The notes beneath the pieces are model-generated. The model searched no databases. It was not told the origin of the DNA and saw only the letters and a program-made list of their open reading frames with translations. A stretch of 64,000 nucleotides of DNA from Angiostrongylus vasorum (taxonomy: Eukaryota > Nematoda > Chromadorea > Rhabditida > Metastrongylidae). The stretch is taken from positions 43,501 through 107,500 of the forward strand of contig JADANN010000086.1 in the NCBI GenBank assembly GCA_018806985.1. The letters are read 5' to 3'. Of this stretch, positions 55,585-64,000 are shown in pieces; position 1 is the first letter of the stretch, and each line of letters opens with the position of its first letter. The position numbers and the translations under genes were made by a program.

Positions 55585-55790
55585 GTTGTTAAACAGCATA
55601 CGTTTGCTTCCATACAATAACACACATACAACACAATCGTAGCTGACGTTTCGGCAGAAGCCCCTTCATCAGTAGAAAAAAAACAGTAAACGTATGTTGT
55701 TTAACAACCTCGCGATTGCTGAAGGAGAAAACGATGAATTCATAATCCAATGCCGAGGTTAACAGAAAGTCGATCCTGGGTACTGTTACA
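55585..55790. mobile_element. shortened foldback element related to the 44-kb palindrome
   Basis: The left arm 'ttgttaaacagcatacgttt' pairs with the right arm 'aaacgtatgttgtttaacaa'. The right side continues 'cctcgcgattgctgaaggag' and 'ccaatgccgaggttaacaga', matching the outer part of the 44-kb element. A - strand hammerhead-like motif (55641-55677) keeps the canonical CUGAUGA core, GAA, ACGU and C, but its helix II is irregular and helix I is poor. Confidence 0.7.
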
Positions 55791-56094
55791 TGTAGTATTA
55801 GTACAAAACGTTATTCGAAATCTGCGGAAACTTTCATGTTCTTACAAGCGGCTTCAGCAAACATGCTTATTGATTTTCTTGTGTTTCTTGACTTATTTCT
55901 TTTGCATCGTTCGCTTTTCCATCTTAAAATCTTTCTCGTTTCTCTCAACATTTCTGCCCATTCGATTGAAATTACTGTATTTTTTCACACCACTTTGTTT
56001 CTTTGTCGTCACACTCGCCATGGTCTCATGAACATTTTCGAATCAGCGTCGCTGACGCTGGCCCAGTTGTGATTCATATACGGTAGACCGGCCC

Positions 56095-56160
56095 ACGCCC
56101 ACCAACATCCTACCCACCACCATCTCCACCACCACCACCACCACCTCTACCACCATCATC
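56095..56160. repeat. imperfect (CCA)n repeat
   Basis: Irregular CCA/CCACCAT repeat. Confidence 0.8.
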
Positions 56161-56269
56161 AACTCTTCCGTAACCTCTTCGTTACTCCTCATCGCAAGCT
56201 CCCATATATGTTAATCTGTTTACCGATTATCACTCTTGCGAATTAAGTCTTCATTTATCACTTTGCAAA

Positions 56270-56528
56270 AAAGAGACCGCGTTGATCGTTCTCTGTAGGA
56301 TGCGCCATGCATTCGACTTCATCAAGTATCATTAGAGGTGACCGGATGCAAGTCTGTCCTAAACAATGATTTGTTGCGTTTGCTCTCCGATGTATCAAGT
56401 TGGTGTTCTATCCTCCCAAATAAGTCTGGTATCAGCTTGCCGACACAAGTGGCCTTGGTGACCCAGGGGCGTAGAATCAAACCAGCGACAATTTGTGCAT
56501 TGCAGAACGACTCTAATAACTGCTTTAT
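56270..56528 (-). mobile_element. tRNA-headed SINE, family A, diverged
   Basis: On the - strand: decayed A-box ('gcagttattagagtcgttct'), a good B-box 'gctggtttgattctacg', central domain 'ggcaagctgataccagactt', tail to 'aacgatcaacgcgg'. Confidence 0.65.
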
Positions 56529-56534
56529 TCACGT

Positions 56535-57240
56535 TGTTCAGTTTATAATTGCAGGGTCTTCTTTGTTAGTCACCGACAATTATGTTCTCTTTAAAATCTA
56601 ATCGAATAATGCTTTTATCATATTTTTTGGCTTTCAGCGAAGTTAGATGAGTGCTTTAGATACCACAGTGATTTGCTTATTTAGCATTTCAGGATATTTC
56701 AGATATTTTAGTGGGCTAAACTTCTTGTATAAAAGAAAAAAAGCGTTTTCTCAACTTGGAAACTAAAATATGCCAATAATAAAGGAAGGAAAACCTTTCC
56801 AACTTCTTCATTCTTTGGTGTTCTAGATATGGAGTTCACTCTATTTAGGCGATAACTAATGGCTATATCCTACCATGGATGAGCTTGATCATCTTTCAAT
56901 AAAATCAGGAAGTTCGTTCAAGGAATGACTGGAAACAAATTGCACAGTTTGTTATGGCACCGATGAGGCGAGAAGTAGGGATAAAGTAATGCACAAGAGG
57001 CCTTTTTTCTTATTAACCTCTGAACAAAAAATAAAAGAAGACGACTTCGTTCAGTCCCGATTAGTACGAGCCCTGTCTGTATCACTTATACAACTAAAAT
57101 ATGACGCTAACAAAAAACAAGTAACTCCTAACAATTCCGCACTTCCGAATGGCATTTTGAGCATTTTTTTTTGCGGAAGTAGGTTTTTTCTTCGAGTTTA
57201 CATCGAGGCATGGTACTCCTATCATTTGCATATAAATACC
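56535..57240. other. no gene recognised
   Basis: AT-rich, with no supported feature. Confidence 0.45.
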
Positions 57241-57445
57241 AACGTTTAACCTTTGATTGTCATCTTTAAATCGGGCTATTCGAATTTTTGAATGAAACTC
57301 CTCGGTTTGATGAGAATCGTTGTCGAGATGAGATTTGAGTTCGTTCAAGCGAAGAAGGACCGTCGAGCGTCCCAATCCGAGACGAACTTTATCATGTAAA
57401 ATGTCAGGCCGGTGACAAATACAGCAGCGTTCATGCTACGCGGCA
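57240..57445 (-). other. unassigned protein-like open stretch
   Basis: The - strand is open from about 57445 to a donor-like GTATTT near 57240 (short blocks CHRPDILHDKVRLGLG, STVLLRLNELKSHLDNDSHQ, SKIRIARFKDDNQRLN). Composition and amino-acid balance are coding-like. The 5' side lacks a typical TTTCAG acceptor and no family is recognised. Confidence 0.3.
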
Positions 57446-57477
57446 ATCATCCTTCGCCCCCTACCAAAAAAAGAGAG

Positions 57478-57530
57478 CTGGCTCTCTCTTTCTCTCTCTC
57501 TCTCTCCGTCTTTCTCTCTCTCTCTCTTTG
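57478..57530. repeat. (CT)n-rich microsatellite
   Basis: CTCT runs interrupted by 'ccgt' and 'ttgt'. Confidence 0.9.
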
Positions 57531-57609
57531 TCTGTCTCATATTTTTTTATGGTGCGTCTTGATTATCTTTTTTTCTCCAAGGATATTCCCTGGATTCATT
57601 GTATAAGTA

Positions 57610-58195
57610 TAAATGGATATTGAAAATTACACTCTGCTTCATGAAAGTCGGTCTTATATCTTTCATAGTACCTTACGAGAATCGTAACTAACTCCGAGCC
57701 ATCACCTAACTTCCTATAAATGGGTAATCAATAATTTCATTGACTCATTGTTTAGAAAACTCCCTTCCTCTAACAAAAAGAGGTCTATGTCAATTTTTGA
57801 TGGCTCAGTATGATTTTCAGTTATGATGATTCCGTAATAATGACGGTGATAATGGTAGTGATTTGAGTGGTTTCTTCGCTCGCTTGAAGATCGATGATGC
57901 CATAAGATAAAATCCCAAAATTCAAAGAGCTCGAAAACACATCATCACGCACATTACAAAAAGCTACTATTTTCTGTTTGTAAGTTCTTTAGTAGGAAGG
58001 AATTAAAAAACTAGTAAGCGGTTCTAAACTAGATTATTCTACTTCCTAAGTGATTCGGAAACACGGTCTACTGTAGTCCTTAATATGGATTCTTCCAAAG
58101 TTCTTGTGTTCTTTTATAATAGATAAGAAAAAGGGTGAAGCTCTATTAAGAAATGGTTTCGGTCATCAAGGTTTTTGATGCAGACTTCTCATCAG
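57610..58195. other. no gene recognised
   Basis: No open frame, repeat or RNA gene could be supported. Confidence 0.5.
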
Positions 58196-58570
58196 TCTAC
58201 CGCCTCATTGGGAGTGGAAGCTGTTCTTGGGTGTCGGGCCGTGATGTGCAGAGGTGTTCATCCTCCTAACCAAGGCTTGCCATGCTAGGAAGAAGTTCGA
58301 CGTCTCCACCCGGAAGCCCAGCTAACAGTGAACTAATACCACGATCCTCCACCCTCTTGGCATCAGACTAGTCGCATGGTGGCAAATCTTCCTCTGCTCC
58401 ACAAGGGCAGCGTCTGCCAATGGTGGTGACGACCTGAGGAAGGCTTCGCCCAAGAGGACCTCTGGACTCCAGGAAACCACAATGGCTAAATCAGGAAACC
58501 TCCGAGATATTGAAACTATGCTGCGTCCGACACAACTTGTAAAAACGAGCCATACAAGCATCCAAGTAAG
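58196..58570 (-). mobile_element. dispersed repeat, family C, full-length copy
   Basis: Starts 'tctaccgcctcattggg', contains 'gtgtcgggccgtgatgtgca' and 'atggtggtgacgacctgagg', and ends 'acaagcatccaagtaagg'. Confidence 0.75.
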
Positions 58571-58940
58571 GGCATCACACGTCAATGGATTATTTGTGAA
58601 TGTGTACGATTCAGTGCTGTGTAAATTCGATTAAAAAGACTTCACAAACACTTTCAAGCATTTGAACGTTCGTTGCTAACCGCAGCGGCTGTTTTTTTTT
58701 GCTGTTCTCGATGTCGAAAATACCGCACGCACTTTCTCATCGTTTCGTTTTTGTCGCCAATTTACATGGAAGCTCGCGATTTCACCAGCGATATCGCCGA
58801 CGTTTATCATAGAATCACTCGTCCAGTTCATTTCCTCTGTGTACACCATAACATTCTTTTCGCACCTTCTCCAATCAATATTTAACTACAAAATTGTCTA
58901 CAGCAGTGACTAACGTTTTCTAGGAACTTATTACAAAAGA

Positions 58941-59153
58941 CGAGGAACGAGACGTTCGGCTTTGATCAATCCCTCACACATCCACCATGCATTCGACTTC
59001 ATTCATAACATCACATAATATCTGGCCAGCAGCAGTGCTACAATTTGCCGACTCAGGAAGATGTGGGGGTTTGGTAGTTCGGGGCCAAGGGTCGAACCAA
59101 CGATTATATGCGCGTTGTAGACCACCTCTATACATTGCGCCACGCGTCTCCAG
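58941..59153 (-). mobile_element. tRNA-headed SINE, family A, internally shortened
   Basis: On the - strand: A-box 'gcgtggcgcaatgtatagag', an exact B-box core 'gttggttcgaccctt', a shortened central domain ('gagtcggcaaattgtagcac') and the tail 'gaatgaagtcgaatgcatgg' to 'gatcaaagccgaacgtctc'. Confidence 0.7.
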
Positions 59154-59159
59154 GAAATC

Positions 59160-60164
59160 ATCTTGGCCGCAAATAATTCGTACAACATGGCTTCTTACAG
59201 AGAAATGCGCCAATTTCAGGAATTCTACTTGTCATCACCACTGCCATGTAGAATTCGATCATCTGAACGAATTATGTGGCCAATTAAAAATTGAAAAAAC
59301 TTGAAAAAAAAATTGGACAGTTAGAAACCTGACCTTGCTCTTCTCTGAACAACTTCGCTTTCCTGAAGTATGCAATAAGCCACTCACGGTTTTTTCGTCG
59401 CTGTTTAACAAATTCTGATGAAGACTAGCCTTCTGTGAAGTTCAGCACTGTAAAAAAGGACCATGACGATTCCTCGGTATTCATTAATAGAAAAAAGCCC
59501 ATTTCTTAAGTAGCCAAACTTCATTTCTTATCTTTTCTTACAGTACTACGAGATCATCAGCTAACTAAAGAGGATGTTAACAGTCAATCAGTCTAACCAA
59601 AATTCATGTTTTCATTGCTGTTCATCGCCTGTAATTCATGCTCAGTTTAGAATCAGACAGATGACTATTTTCTTGTTTCTTACATTAAGTAACTGGTCTC
59701 AAGAGGACTTCTTTTTATTGTTTTGAGTGCCAAATCTTCTAAAATTCTTCTTTCTGACCCTTTCTTTTGAAGTGGTTCGTTAGTGAGTTTTATTGAACCT
59801 TGTGAATAATATGATAGTCTTGGCCGAGAATGTTGCCCCAACAAAACAGCTCTTGTGAAAATGATTTGAAGAAACCAAGATTTGAAGAAAACAATGGTTG
59901 TGAAATAATTCAGAAAAATTTTTCGCGAAAGATAAGTCTGCTTTATCGAAGATAGCGCAGGTGAATGCTGAATCAGAATGAAGGCCGACACAACTGTTAG
60001 TAGCTTCTCCATCCTGTAGCCTTCTTCATCGACGTTGGTTCTCGTCGCTTTGAAATTTAGGCTTCAATCGTTCCTTGCAACCTAATATTTAACCAACACC
60101 ACCTTAACACTTCATATTTTATTGTGTTGTAATCATATGAATTTCCTACATTTGCCTTCAGCTC
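59160..60164. other. no gene recognised
   Basis: The 110-codon frame at 59680-60012 (-) has no domain and no splice context. Otherwise nothing was seen. Confidence 0.45.
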
Positions 60165-60552
60165 CCTCCCAACGGTTTACCGCCTCATCGTGGCTAGGTG
60201 CTCCTGGGTGGTGTCTGGCCGTGATTTGGAGTGGGTGTTCATCCCCCAACCAAAGCTTTCCAAGCTGAGACGGAACCCGACGTTTCCATCCGGAACCACA
60301 GCTGAAACTGAACCGATACCAGGACCCACCACCCTCCAAGCACCAGGCTAGTCGCATAGTGGAAAATCTATTTCTGATCCACAAAGGCGGCGACTGCCTG
60401 GAGTGGTGACGACCTGGGGAAGACGTTGGACAAACTGACCTCGGGACACCAGGAAACACAATGGCTAAACTAGAAAAACTCCGGAAAATGGAGATTGCGC
60501 AGAGGCCCGCACAACAAGTGAAGACATGTCGTCCAAGCATCCAAGTATCCAA
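60165..60552 (-). mobile_element. dispersed repeat, family C, full-length copy
   Basis: Starts 'ctcccaacggtttaccgcct', contains 'gagtggtgacgacctgggga' and ends 'caagcatccaagtatccaag'. One of the most complete copies. The 139-codon frame across it is fortuitous. Confidence 0.75.
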
Positions 60553-60559
60553 GTCTTCA

Positions 60560-61251
60560 GCTCTGCCTTCGTCTCTTCCTTGGAGCTGTTAATCATCGAA
60601 TGACTCGAGCGTTACCAATAACGCATTCATTTGTTGCCTTTCAGCGTCATCGTTGCCCAATGTTAGGTTTCACCAAGAGACAGAAGAAACATCACAGTTT
60701 TTGTTTCTTGCACTCCATTTCATGGTTTTTGGCGTGAAGGGTAATGAGTGATTCTCCGCCGGTCTCCGCACTGGAGAACTGCTTGTACTCACGTGAAGCC
60801 TGTTAGGGTTTTCCCCATTAGATATAGAACATTACCGTTTGAGGCGACTTCAGACCAGCTTCTTAAATAGTTCATTTATTTGATTTACTATTCAAATATT
60901 GACTGAATCTTCATACATGAAACAATTTACAGGCATGTAGACAATTTCATGCACTGTGCACGAACACCTTTGCGTGAATTAAAAATATATGAGTGTATCG
61001 GGCTTAGTAACAAGAAGCAGATCAGCTTCTGACTCCAGCTGCGGCTCGGAACTAATATGTGGTAGATTCTGATCCGGATCCCCAGCTGCTGTTTGCAAAT
61101 ACACTAAGTAACCTTGGTGCTGGCTGGGGTCGATGCATTTCAAGTATGGGAAATTCTTATGATTTCTCAGTTCTCTGCGTTTAATAAAGTCTTACAAACA
61201 GCTCAACACTGGGCATCATTCAGTGATGGCTTTATCCCCGAGGTTAAGAAA
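60560..61251. other. no gene recognised
   Basis: AT-rich, with no supported feature. Confidence 0.5.
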
Positions 61252-61533
61252 TAAAATGACAAAGCTCTCGAAGTTGATCAATCCTTAATGGATGCGCCAT
61301 GCACTCGACTTCATTAAATACCGTTGGACGTGGTTGAACGCATATTTGGCATTTACGTGACTCGCGGTGGCCTACCGACGTATTCGGCCAGTGCTGTTAT
61401 TCTCCTAGACAAGTCTGGTACCAATTTGCCAACTCCGGAGGGATGGAGGGCTTGGTGAGCCTGAGGCTGGAGCACTGGGATTGATCCCATGTGTATTGCA
61501 GAAGGCCAACCGCTGCGCCACATGCGCCCACAC
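61252..61533 (-). mobile_element. tRNA-headed SINE, family A, full-length copy
   Basis: On the - strand: 'gcatgtggcgcagcggttgg' (A-box), 'catgggatcaatcccag' (B-box-like), 'ccggagttggcaaattggta' (central domain), tail to 'caacttcgagagctttgtc'. Confidence 0.75.
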
Positions 61534-61959
61534 GCTAACTCCAAGGTTAGCGCTGGTATGAATTGTTTGAGAAAAAAACGGTTTAAGGAAGAACCACAGC
61601 TTTAAGTTCAGATTACTGTATCATTTCGAGAACTGGTAAAGCCGCCTCCACAAATCTTGTAGCCATCATTCCCACTTGACTATTGGTATATCGCTAGATA
61701 GCAGGTGTTTTTTTCTGACTTAAATCTTAAATCTTGAGATTGCACTTCAACATAGCTTTTTTCTCGGATTTAAAGCATCGGATATCCGAATCACTCGAAT
61801 CGCTAACGAATAGCTTCGAAGCTTTCCACTGCGTCTGTTCGACGACAGTTTGGATCAGATCGTTAAAAAGAATCCTCCAAAGATCTATCTTTTACCTAAT
61901 TTTTTTATATATTTGAGTTTTAAAAGTTATCACTGCTCTTGCAACACTCGATTTTTTTC

Positions 61960-62070
61960 AACCACAATAGTGCTAAGATATTTGCAAAACTTGGACCCCC
62001 AGGCTAGATTCGAGCCCATCATTAGCTTTCCACGTAATACCCTGCTGTGGAGGAATAGTAGACAGTAAAT
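61960..62070 (-). mobile_element. SINE-like repeat, family B, shortened
   Basis: On the - strand it shows a B-box-like 'gatgggctcgaatctagc' followed by the family B tail 'aagttttgcaaatatcttag'. The A-box side is decayed. Confidence 0.5.
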
Positions 62071-62152
62071 GAAAAGTTAAGCATTCTATGTTTTCATTCT
62101 TCGTTTATCCGAAAAGGATTACTAATATCGAATACCTAGCATCTTCTTCAGA

Positions 62153-62156
62153 CGAC

Positions 62157-62206
<50 letters not shown>
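62153..62206. repeat. (ATT)n microsatellite
   Basis: About 17 uninterrupted ATT units. A shorter ATT-rich tract follows at about 62385-62425. Confidence 0.95.
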
Positions 62207-62207
<1 letters not shown>

Positions 62208-62640
62208 AAGGATTTTAAGATAATACTTGGTCGTAAGAAACCCTTTACATTTGAAAACCACCAGAATTTTCTTAATCCTTTCGTCACTGATCAAACTAAT
62301 CAGTGGGTGATTCTTCTAAAGATTTTGTTGCAATGTCGAAACAAGGATTTGTACAACCTCTGACACCTGTGATATTATAGTCATTATTACTATCGATATT
62401 ATTATTATTGTTATTATTATTGTTCTATCATCATCAGTAATGTTCCAGTGCTACTTTGCCATCGGATTAAGCCCCTATTATCGATGGAGTTTGTCAGAGA
62501 TGAAATATTCACTTTGTGATGAAAATTTTACTTTAGGAACAAAGCAGTGGTTTCGACGACCCACAACAACGCGAGTCCAGTACACAGGTCAGTGAGGATT
62601 GAACTCCTTTTTACTGTAAAATAAATACTACTAGACTAGT

Positions 62641-62895
62641 CTAATCGCCTGCCCATATCGTCGAAGATGTTCGGCAGTTACCGTAATCCTTAACGGCCGC
62701 ATTTTCGAGTGTCTTCTGCCGGCGCGCGTTTGTCGCACGTTCGTCGATGTAATTGAGACGGCTGCTAGAAAAAACGTCGCAAGCGGCAGCCGCTGCGACG
62801 CTACCGTATTCTGGCTGAAAAACGTCTTCATTCACGAAGAGATTTCCATAAATCGCCTTTTGTTTCATCAAAGTTCCCAATGGTCTGGTCCACTT
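62641..62895 (-). CDS. candidate terminal exon of an unidentified gene
   Basis: On the - strand, a textbook nematode acceptor (AAATTTCAG ending at 62896) opens a frame of 84 codons to a TAG at 62641-62643. Short blocks are KWTRPLGTLMKQKAIYGNLF, EDVFQPEYGSVAAAAACDVF and YIDERATNARRQKTLENAAV. It is clearly GC-richer than the flanks. A donor-like GTAACT (near 62680) could instead end the coding part earlier. No domain was recognised. Upstream exons would lie beyond 62.9 kb. Confidence 0.45.
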   Translation of the reverse strand, partial: KWTRPLGTLMKQKAIYGNLFVNEDVFQPEYGSVAAAAACDVFSSSRLNYIDERATNARRQKTLENAAVKDYGNCRTSSTIWAGD

Positions 62896-62899
62896 CTGA

Positions 62900-63242
62900 A
62901 ATTTGAATTGTTTTCTTAGGCAAAACTACTCCGGAAATATCGTTAATCCAAAATGAGCCTTTTTTTCTTGCTTACACTTGCTATGTGGACGTTTAGCCGT
63001 TCCAATCAATCAACATGTGATTTCACAGTTTTTTTCTTCAATTCTGCGACAGGAAAACAGGTTACCACATTCAGTTCTCGAAATGTTTCCGATTATCATT
63101 CGAACTTCTTTCACGATTGTTAGAACCCAGATTCTTGCAACATAGTATGCAGGTCCTCTAGAGCTCCTTACTTCTAATTAATGGGCTAACTAATTAACTA
63201 CTCTTACTAATTAGTTCGTTTTGTAATGTTATCATTGTTGTT
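62900..63242. other. no gene recognised
   Basis: Presumed intron or intergenic. A 'ctaattaatgggctaactaa'-type AT-rich block is at about 63173-63215. Confidence 0.4.
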
Positions 63243-63328
63243 ATGCTTGATGTTGTCGATGTTGTCGCTGGTGATGGTGACGACAGTGATTATGGTGTCG
63301 TGGTGACCGTGGTGACCGTTGATGTTGT

Positions 63329-63360
<32 letters not shown>

Positions 63361-63410
63361 GTTGTTGTTGCTGTTGTTATTGCTGCTGTTTTGCTGCTGT
63401 AAATCTGTTT
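63243..63410. repeat. imperfect GTT/GCT/GAT trinucleotide repeat
   Basis: Degenerate GTT-GCT-GAT run. It resembles the GTT runs inside the 40.5- and 53.1-kb foldback arms but has no hammerhead motif next to it. Confidence 0.85.
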
Positions 63411-63429
63411 GTGTCTGTAACTTGTGCCT

Positions 63430-64000
63430 AATCTTCGCTTATTCTATGAAAATCGTAATAATAACGTCAAGGTATTCACTACATGAGCATCGAGGCGACA
63501 TTGAGACTTTACACATTTTTTTAATGATCTTTCTTTCATAGCCAACAAGGTGTTCCCTCGACGTGAGCACGTATACGCGTACCCCTTGAGCGAAGATAGG
63601 TAAGAAATTATTGTTAAGCATTCTTCTTATGGTATTAGGAAGCAAGATGAAAGTAAGATGTGATAATGGAGTTTTGATTGGTGGACTCTTTGAAACCATG
63701 GTAGGAGGAAGAGGAAAGGAAATGCCTAACAAAACTAGTGTGTTTTTGCTTTCGTCACCTTGTCCGTTGTGTAGGGGGTTGTATTCATCGGATGAGCCGA
63801 TTACTATGACTCAACAAGTAACATATCATCTCTCTATTACATCGATCTTTTCGCCTCTACGAAGTATCAAGGAACACTCGACATTTATTAGTCCCTCATG
63901 AGGTCAAGTACAAGTGTCGTTTCCCTCTTCCGCTTTCGCTGCTCATCCATCGCTACCGTATTCGGCGTAGTGACGTCAGGCGTACAGTAAGATTGTACTT
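63430..64000. other. no gene recognised
   Basis: The - strand frame 63439-63732 has a coding-like patch (QGVRVYVLTSREHLVGYERK, about 63535-63600), but no splice pair was identified. Confidence 0.35.

Noticed and set aside
59078..59153. Possible tRNA gene on the - strand
   Set aside because: Good boxes, but it continues into the family A central domain and tail, so it is a SINE head.
60133..60552. 139-codon open frame on the - strand
   Set aside because: Lies entirely within a family C repeat. Other copies of the repeat do not keep the frame.
63243..63410. Possible foldback arm because of its GTT run
   Set aside because: No hammerhead-like motif, no inverted partner and no 'gaggttg' flank nearby.
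1..64000. CRISPR arrays, operons, bacterial promoters and terminators
   Set aside because: No regularly spaced repeats or prokaryotic gene organisation. The sequence is eukaryotic.

Overview
This window looks like nuclear, non-coding DNA from a nematode, most likely a strongylid of the hookworm type. It is AT-rich and has no bacterial-style gene packing and no long uninterrupted open frame. Its best recognisable coding remnants are RTE-type non-LTR retrotransposons and Penelope-like elements (PLEs), of kinds I associate with hookworm assemblies. The organism call is inference. No complete host gene is visible. Six or so short stretches have good nematode splice sites and open frames and could be exons of genes with very long introns.

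Layout. 0.2-15 kb: scattered SINE-like repeats, a 150-bp tandem duplication (5.1-5.4 kb), a diverged duplicated block (10.8-11.4 kb), a TG/TA microsatellite (13 kb), a possible exon (13.2-13.5 kb) and a decayed reverse-transcriptase tail (13.6-14.3 kb). 15.5-18.8 kb: the largest element, a near full-length but broken RTE retrotransposon on the + strand. It is followed by the decayed endonuclease of a second non-LTR lineage on the - strand (18.9-19.7 kb); a second RTE 3' fragment lies at 22.3-22.7 kb. 23-36 kb: more SINEs, microsatellites and candidate exons. 36.1-37.7 kb: a Penelope-like element on the - strand with RT, a tandemly duplicated linker and a GIY-YIG remnant. 40-56 kb: palindromic foldback elements, PLE scraps, inverted SINE dimers. 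56-64 kb: SINEs, simple repeats and a good terminal-exon candidate (62.6-62.9 kb).

Three patterns tie the window together. First, a 35-nt motif recurs about a dozen times near or inside PLE-derived repeats and folds as a minimal hammerhead ribozyme: core CUGANGA, GAA, a self-complementary ACGU helix III, and complementary flanks forming helix I. The copy at 44268-44301 is fully canonical, and other copies keep helix pairing with different bases. Second, three abundant short-repeat families (here called A, B and D) carry tRNA-like heads with A-box and B-box promoter matches. A and D also share a central domain but have unrelated tails. A fourth family (C) has no clear tRNA head. Third, several repeats occur as large inverted pairs (14.8, 21.3, 40.5, 44.1, 49.2 and 55.6 kb).

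Family letters A-D are local names used only in this annotation. Boundaries of degenerate repeats are accurate to roughly 10-30 bases. Intervals with no entry hold nothing I could support.
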